From NCBI GenBank assembly GCA_963576565.1, contig OY755038.1:60674366-60738365 (forward strand): a stretch of 64,000 nt of DNA. The letters run 5' to 3'. The stretch is from Aspidapion aeneum. Taxonomy: Eukaryota; Arthropoda; Insecta; Coleoptera; Brentidae. A model generated the notes under the pieces. That model had not been told where the DNA came from. It did not search any database and saw only the letters and a program-made list of their open reading frames with translations. Every line of letters starts with the position of its first letter. Position 1 is the first letter of the stretch. Below are positions 58,011-64,000 of the stretch, piece by piece. The position numbers were made by a program, and so were the translations under genes.

Positions 58011-58117
58011 CAGTGAATATCGGTTATAATGACATTGAACTCGGTCGACACCTTAATATGTCGTCGCTATAACCGATATGTCGTAATATTTGTTAGCGTT
58101 ATAAGCGATATTCACTG
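58011..58117. mobile_element. Pogo-like MITE, 107 bp
   Basis: CAGTGAATATCGGTTATAA and the inverse of TTATAAGCGATATTCACTG form the ends. TA precedes it; TC follows. The opposite arm of the palindrome (near 60620) lacks it, which shows the empty site. Confidence 0.85.
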
Positions 58118-58846
58118 TCAATTTCTTGGAAAGACAACACAAAGTACAACTTTCAGTGATGATACCAAAAAAAAATAAATTTGTGGCATAGGTTACTAGG
58201 TAAAACAAGGTATCCCGTTTTGCTCCCATGAAAAAATCCCGTTTTCTCCAAGCCACCAGTTAAATTTAAACAAAAGTCATTCACAGTAAAATACTAATTT
58301 TACGGCCAACGCGTTTAACTCAAAAACTCAGTAATTGTTCAATGTAAACAAAATTTTCAAAAGTCTGTAAAAATGTACTTACCGTCACAAAATGCGCAAC
58401 CTATTTTTATAATAAACAGCGCACAACATCACATGTTGAGCAAAAACCAACTTAAGCTCAGCCGACCGCCACCAATCATATTGCAGAGAGTTGAAACACT
58501 CATGTGGATAAAATATCTGATATTAAGAGGTTTTATTCTTGCGCAGTTTAGCTAATACTGCAGTATCCCGTTATAGCCCTGTATCCCATTTTCCCCCTTT
58601 CCTTTATATACCTATTAGCTGGTACGAGCACATTTCTTTACTTACGTTAGGGAGAAACTAGTATAATATAGTATACTCGTTTCTGCGTTAGGTAATAATT
58701 GATTATTGACTAGGAATTTACAGTGCAACTTTGAAATGATATTTTTTTAAATATTTTATTTATATTCTAAAGACTTGCTCCAAAATTGTATGTTAATTTT
58801 TATTTAATTATGGTTAACAAACCAAAAACTCGTAGTAAGCCATTTT

Positions 58847-59480
58847 ATCAGTATCATTGCTTCCAATTTTGACTAAACTAGATTTTATTCAAAGTAAATT
58901 GGTCCACTTCATCTAATTAGTCTCCGCTCTCTGCCATTTAATTATCTGACTGCTATTTCAACTAAAACGTTGCATTCTAATAGAGTTCTTTCGCCATAGA
59001 ACCATCAGGCATTATTACATATTTTACTATTAAAGTTTTAAAGAGAAATATAAAAATAGTAAAATCCAAAACTACACTCTAAGGAGTTTTTCTTACGAAG
59101 ACGCCCATTCTCCAATTTACAGAAAAATAAAAGTTTGCCAACTGATTTTTTATTTTGTTCAAAAGTGGAGGATGTGTGTCTGGCCTGCCCAAGTCAAGTT
59201 TGTTCATTTTCATTTTATTTAAGCTAACATTACTAAAAACAACCAACGATTTCATCAGTATCATTGCTTCTAATTTTGACTAAACTAGATTACATTCAAA
59301 GTAAATTGGTCCACTTCATCAAATTAGTCATTGCTATCTGCCTTTTAATTATCTGAATTGTATACAAACTATAAAGTTTTATTTTTAATAGAGTTCTTTC
59401 GCCATAGAACCAATAGGAGTTAGTAGATGTTTTGCTCTTAAAGCTTTGTTAAAGTTTTGAAATAAAATAATAAAAGGTCA
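58847..59480 (+). repeat. Direct repeat in the palindrome centre, offset 407 bp
   Basis: ATCAGTATCATTGCTTC, ACTAAACTAGATT, AGTAAATTGGTCCACTTCAT and AGAGTTCTTTCGCCATAGAA occur at 58847-59060 and again at 59254-59480. Confidence 0.85.
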
Positions 59481-59779
59481 TATAAACCAAAACCAAATTA
59501 ACAAAAAATCAAAATAAGTTTATCAATCAAAGAAATATATTTTTTTTCTAAGTTACAAAATTGCACTAAAAAGTAAAGAACTTTATATTCCCATGACTGG
59601 TTCAACTCTCTGCAATAAGATTGGGGCCGGTCGGCAGAGCCTAAGTTGGTTTTTGCTCAACATGTGATGTTGAGCGCTGTTAATTATAAAAATAGCTTGG
59701 GCATTTTGTGACGGTAAGTGTAAGTACATTTTTTACACACTTTTCAAAATTTTATTTACATTGAACAATTACTGTGTTT

Positions 59780-60390
59780 TAGTTATTTACTTAACAAGTG
59801 CGGAAAGTGATACTTTACCGCACGTGACGGCAGCGGAGCGGAGTTCGGTCCAGCCGTCAAGGGCGGTAAAGACACTTTCCGCATGTGTTAGGTACAATAT
59901 TTTACCCATGAGTACCTTTTTTTTCAAAAAATTGAATGTTATTTATAAATAAACATGTCAAATAAGAAGGAATTGCAATGTAAACAAATATTAAAGCTGT
60001 CTTATTGACGATTTGCTAAGGTTTCTTAGTGGTGCTCGTGCAGTTAAGTAACTTTACCGAACGGCGTGCGGTAAAGTAATTACTTTACCGTACGCGAGTA
60101 GTTAATAGTTATTTACCTAACAAGTGCATAAAGTAAAACTTTACCGCACGCGACGGCAGCAAGCCGTCAAGGGTGGTAAAGACACTTTCCGCATGTGTTA
60201 GGTATAATATTTTACCTATGAATACCTATTTTTTTTTCAACAAATTTAATGTAATTTATAAATAAACATGTTAAATTAGATGGAATTTAAATGTAAACAA
60301 ATATTGAAGCTGTCTTATTGATGTGTTGCTAAGGTTTCTAAGAGATGCGCGTGCGGTATAGTTACTTTACCAGTAGGTAATTGTATCATT
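59780..60390 (+). repeat. Two ~330 bp repeats, each with a ~100 bp palindromic MITE
   Basis: The palindromes (about 59788-59895 and 60113-60213) run from ACCTAACAAGTGCGGAAAGT or a variant, through TACTTTACCGCACG, to GGTAAAGACACTTTCCGCAT and GTGTTAGGT. AAATAAACATGT and AGCTGTCTTATTGA follow each. An extra CGGTAAAGTAATTACTTTACCG palindrome lies near 60070. A fragment of the same palindrome is at 35742. Confidence 0.85.
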
Positions 60391-61164
60391 CATAATTAAA
60401 CGCGTTGCCCATAAAATTTGCCTTTTACTGTGTATGATTTTTGTTTAAATTTAACTGGTGGTTTCGGGCAAGACGGGGTTTTTTCATGGGGGCAAAACGG
60501 GGTACCTTATTATAACCAGTAACCTTAACACTTTTTGCTTCAGAATTTTTAATTTTGTTTTGGTACCATTACTAAAAGTTTATGTTGTCTTTGCAACAAT
60601 AGGCGCAAAATTGTAAATACTAAATTTAATCATTATAAATGTATTTTTTATTACATCTTTTTATTTCTTAAGTAAGTATTTTAATCTTGGTTAGTATTTT
60701 AATAAAAAACCTTGTCTTACGAAAATATTGATGCTAAATTACACAACCGTCCCGTCCCCGTCCGTTTTGCCGTATATAGGTATATATTTAACCCCATATA
60801 CGGGCCAAATTGGGGCAAAGTCAACTTTTTACAAAAATATAAATAATAATAATAATCGCTTAAAAAATAACCGATTTCCTCTAGCATTGACTACAATGTT
60901 ATTGCCTGTAGCAAATGCCTTTGGGCCAAAATGAACAACATAATATTTTTCGAGAAGTTTGCTTTTTTTCGTAATGTCTAAATCAACGCGTAACGTAGCG
61001 TAAGCTTGACAGTTTAAAAACAACAAGCAACGAATATTTATATTAACACGGGGTTATATTAAAAAGTAAAAGCAAGACGTAATAAATGATTGTTTTACTA
61101 AAAATTTAAAAACTTATTGCCAGTTTTGCGCGATAACGGGTGACGCACCAATTTTTTTCCTTTA

Positions 61165-61450
61165 CGACAATTATAGCATAGATTAGTTTTTTTTAAATGT
61201 TAGTTTTTTCTATGGTGGTAGTTCTAGTTTGAGACTCAACTTTGCGTTACCACCCGTTCCTAGGAAAATAGGTGGCGCGACAAAATGTTTGTTTTCACGA
61301 CAAATATACGACAAACTTACATATACGGAATATTATGTATATGCAAACTTACGATAATTATTTCATAGATTGGTTTTTTAAAATTTACGTTTTTTCTATG
61401 ATGGTAGTGCTAAGACTCAACTTAGCATTTCCACCAGTTCTTAAGTGGTA
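61165..61450 (+). repeat. Two tandem repeats, ~186 bp apart, with a small hairpin
   Basis: AATTATAGCATAGATTAG...TTTTTTCTATGGTGGTAGT occurs at 61167 and again, diverged, at 61353. Near the end ACTTAGCATTTCCAC pairs with GTGGTAATGCTAAGT (61418-61460). Confidence 0.75.
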
Positions 61451-61792
61451 ATGCTAAGTATACGGGCGTAGAATCTTGTAAGGCCCATAAAAATTTAGTT
61501 TAAACTTTACTCTTTTAAATATTAATTTTAATTCAGCAAAAAGTGTGGTACCTCCATCAGTATTACTTTAAGAGTAAATGCACAGAACACCAAAGGGAAG
61601 AAATGCAAACTACGTGTTAAACCGTTGGTAACACGAGAATAACCTTAACACGGTCCAGAAAGAGAGAAGACTATAGCTCTCTGTCTAGATCAAACATGTC
61701 GGGACACAGCTGATTTTTGTCAAAATAAATCAGCTGATATCACAGAACACCAGCTGAGCTGATATTTGTTAAAATAAATCTGCTGGTCAGTG

Positions 61793-62036
61793 AAAATCAG
61801 CTGTTGATGGGAAAAACGTTTGTTTTTGTTAAAATGTATTTTTTCAGAACCATCCCATTTAAATCATGGCTTCTTTTTCCATCAAATTTGCACAAAAGTA
61901 TCGTCAAATAGTAAAACTTTGTGGACAATATTTTTTTTACAAAATTTATGGAAAATATTAAAACTTTATATGAAATGGTTCTGAAAAAATACATTTTAAA
62001 CAAAAACAAACTTTTTGTACCATCATCAGCTGATAT
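61793..62036. mobile_element. Foldback MITE, ~244 bp
   Basis: The arms 61793-61855 and 61975-62036 are near-perfect inverted repeats (ATCAGCTG, GTTTGTTTTTGTTAAAATG, TATTTTTTCAGAACCAT) with a loop of about 120 bp. Extra CAGCTGAT motifs lie just outside. No TSD is obvious. Confidence 0.85.
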
Positions 62037-62169
62037 TCAATGAACAGTATTATATTAATATTTAAAAATTAATTAATAAACATATTATAGTACTTACCAG
62101 CTTTTTTACTGCTAAAGATACATTTAAATGAACTGTGATATTGTTATTTCAGTGTTGAGCAGATAGTAA

Positions 62170-62275
62170 ACTAAAACACTTTCCGTGATAGACACAGTTT
62201 ATTGAACTTAAACACTTTTCCGGATAGACAGTTCGCTCAACTAAAACCCTTCTCAGGACAGATCCTGCGCCGAGG
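62170..62275 (+). repeat. Three short tandem repeats of 34-36 bp
   Basis: ACTAAAACACTTTCC, ACTTAAACACTTTTCC and ACTAAAACCCTTCTC start units at 62170, 62206 and 62240; each also has a GATAGACA or GGACAGA segment. Confidence 0.7.
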
Positions 62276-62702
62276 CAGTAAAAATTAGGTCCTGGCAGGA
62301 CCTTTGGTTTGGTATTATTCGTGAGTCATTTTTGTCTTTTTTTATCACTTTATACCTAACTAAGACCAAGAAGGACTTACAGGACCAACAAAAATATGGA
62401 TTATGTAAAGAACTGTACACAATTTTTGCTATTGATCAGCCTTTCTCCCTGCAATGAATTGCAAGACAAGCAGTGATAGAACCACCATACAGCAAGACCT
62501 TCTGCAGGGCAGAGGTGCTCCCACCAACTAAACCTTTTTAATTTCGCTGAAATCATTATTTACTTATCACTGTGTGTGATCACTCCAGCCCTTCGGGCTC
62601 TCTATGGAGCATACGCCTCTCAGCAACCCTGTGCCTTGCTGCATTGTAGTTCTGCCACTGTTTATTTACATATTGAAATAAGTTTTTATAAAATACACAT
62701 TA
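62276..62702. other. Non-coding stretch
   Basis: No gene is supported. A small GCCCTTCGGGC hairpin lies near 62590. Confidence 0.5.
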
Positions 62703-63406
62703 TACAGGGTGTTTCATAATTCAATAACATAATTTTAGTGTTGAATTCCTTAAGTGGTTTCAAGGCAAAATTTTTATATAACCTTAAATGCCTTGTTTTA
62801 AAGTTTCTTTTATTTAGTTTTTTATAGCTCTTGTACTTTTCGAGATCTTTAGTTCAAATTTGGCATATTAAGCTATAGGCACTACACTTTTAGACATGCC
62901 AAATAATAGTAAACATGTACAGAGTGACCCTTTTTCAGGGGTCATGTCGCCTTTTCCCCCAGAATTTTTTTGTTTTAAGCCACTGGTAGGGAGAAGTAGG
63001 GATTTTAAAACAAGAAATAAAATCTTTGTTTCATTTGCAAACTTTTTTGTTTTTCTGAAATTTTTTTGCATCTTAAACCATTTTAGAGAAAATCGCTGTT
63101 GCACCAAAGGCTGCTATCATAAAATAAAAAATGCTCCAGTATGGTATGGCGAGTATATCAAAATAAACAAATTAATTAAAACCTATTTGACATGCCTTAA
63201 CTTGTAGTGCCTATAAGTAAATATACGAGCCAAATTTGAGCTAAATATCACAAAAACTGTAAAAGCTATATAAAAAAAGTAAATTTAAACACTCTGTATC
63301 TCTACTACTAAGTGTTTGTAGACCTTTGTTTATAAAAACTTTTTGTCTTGAAATCACTCTAGGAAATAATCTTTAAAAATATTTTATTGAATTTTATAAC
63401 ACCCTA
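62703..63406. mobile_element. Mariner-like element with ~200 bp inverted ends, 704 bp
   Basis: Starts TACAGGGTGTTTCATAATTC and ends with the inverse of TAGGGTGTTATAAAATTC; TA lies on both sides. The arms stay alignable for about 200 bp (TTCAAATTTGGCATATTAAG and TATAGGCACTACA on the left, their inverses near 63200-63240). A 103-codon frame inside has no transposase motif. Confidence 0.85.
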
Positions 63407-63476
63407 TATAACCCATTTTGGCTTACATGCATTACGAATAATGTTTCAATATTGCACTAGTGCTATAATACAAATC

Positions 63477-63704
63477 CTATTTATTTTTTTGTTGTAGTCT
63501 GCAGTTTTTTGTAGCGGTTGACAAAAATATGCCTGCTTCCCCCATTAAAAAACAAGCACATTGAATATAATGCAAGGCTAAATCCTCTCCCCCTTGAGCA
63601 TTACATATTTCAAGAATGTAGTCAAACTCATTAGGTAATATAGGCACAATATATCCCCAAATGTTAAATACAATACAATTAGGAGCTTTCATTGGAGCAA
63701 TATG
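63477..63704 (-). CDS. Hypothetical short reading frame
   Basis: A 71-codon frame from ATG 63692 (open to about 63704) contains FNIWGYIVPILPNEFDYILE and GGEDLALHYIQCACF. It has a protein-like composition, but I recognise no family. It may be an exon or a transposon remnant; no splice sites are convincing and chance is possible. Confidence 0.25.
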   Translation of the reverse strand, partial: HIAPMKAPNCIVFNIWGYIVPILPNEFDYILEICNAQGGEDLALHYIQCACFLMGEAGIFLSTATKNCRLQQKNK

Positions 63705-64000
63705 AACTCACTATTATATGTAATAAAAATAAGACAAAATGGGCCACTTGTATATACAGTTTGACTTATTGTATCTGATCCTCAGCACAGAAATCAAAAA
63801 ATATGTTTTTACACAATACACAAGTCAAATTTTATGAATTTATATGATTTTGTGGATGTCCTGATATTGTATAGTTTAGAATTTTACACAATTGGGCTTT
63901 ATGTTTTGTATAAAAATATATTTTTTGATTTCGGTTCCGAGGGTCGGATACCATTAGTCAAACTATAGATAAGATTACTTAACAAAGTAATGTGAACTTT
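63705..64000. other. AT-rich end of the window
   Basis: No feature could be supported. Confidence 0.5.

Larger units (their letters stand above)
55672..60845. repeat. Large degenerate palindrome, arms split by insertions
   Basis: Inverted matches pair 58330-58505 with 59600-59779, 57908-58330 with 60395-60725 and 55672-55770 with about 60750-60845. Typical shared text is TCACATGTTGAGC, GGTACCTTATTATAACC, its inverse GGTTACTAGG...GGTATCC, and GTAAAAAGTTGATTTTGCC. The left arm is interrupted by about 2.1 kb (55770-57908) and a small pogo-like MITE; the right arm is interrupted by 59780-60390. Phrases such as GGGGCAAAACGGGGTACC recur. No transposase is recognised. It is probably an old long-TIR element. 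Confidence 0.75.

Noticed and set aside
62896..63207. 103-codon frame as a mariner transposase
   Set aside because: No DDE-type motif or helix-turn-helix is present; it lies inside a non-autonomous element.

Overview
This window is gene-poor, AT-rich, repeat-dominated eukaryotic DNA. The mix of mobile elements (mariner/Tc1, Tigger/pogo and hAT-like cut-and-paste elements, an RTE-like LINE, hammerhead-bearing tandem repeats) points to an arthropod, most likely an insect with a large genome; a beetle is a guess only. No intact host gene is visible. The only long protein-like frame, at the left edge on the minus strand, is a coiled-coil reading frame that resembles ORF1 of a CR1-type retroelement and carries a frameshift.

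Layout. 1-1.1 kb: coiled-coil ORF1-like fragment, running off the window. 1.27 kb: a mariner-type terminus. 2.06-10.76 kb: three 325-349 bp tandem repeats, then a 4,052 bp block present twice head to tail and almost identical (2473-6524 and 6525-10576). Each block holds a foldback element, a dispersed repeat, a small TIR element and an array of four 274 bp units. Each 274 bp unit contains a sequence that folds as a type I hammerhead ribozyme, which is the layout of an animal retrozyme.

10.76-32.37 kb: a degenerate mariner transposase gene is split by a 21 kb insertion (11098-32223). The insertion is flanked by a duplicated CAGATTGG, and the transposase frame rejoins across the two flanks. The inserted element has short terminal inverted repeats, two arms made of a ~153 bp tandem satellite in opposite orientations (about 17 monomers on the left, about 103 on the right), and a 1.6 kb unique loop. 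This is a Foldback/Galileo-like design, unusually large and asymmetric. The right arm contains a 12-monomer higher-order duplication.

32.9-38 kb: an inverted copy of the dispersed repeat seen at 3.7 kb, two related GC-rich MITEs, a ~655 bp tandem repeat and a 517 bp hAT-like element with a perfect 8 bp target-site duplication (TSD). 38.7-41.2 kb: a broken RTE-like LINE on the minus strand. 42.4-47.6 kb: minisatellites built on ACAAAATATCGAAA, a 2 kb palindromic mariner-like element, and a cluster of CCTAACC/GGTTAGG palindromes. 49.7-54.4 kb: decayed relatives of the 274 bp repeat and of its flanking tail, broken up by other elements including a Tigger/pogo element that keeps an N-terminal helix-turn-helix remnant. 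55.7-60.9 kb: a large degenerate palindrome with nested MITEs. 61-63.4 kb: small tandem repeats, a foldback MITE and a 704 bp mariner-like element.

The parts do not form a pathway. They record nested transposition, tandem amplification and unequal exchange. The two most notable systems are the satellite-armed foldback element and the hammerhead repeat array.
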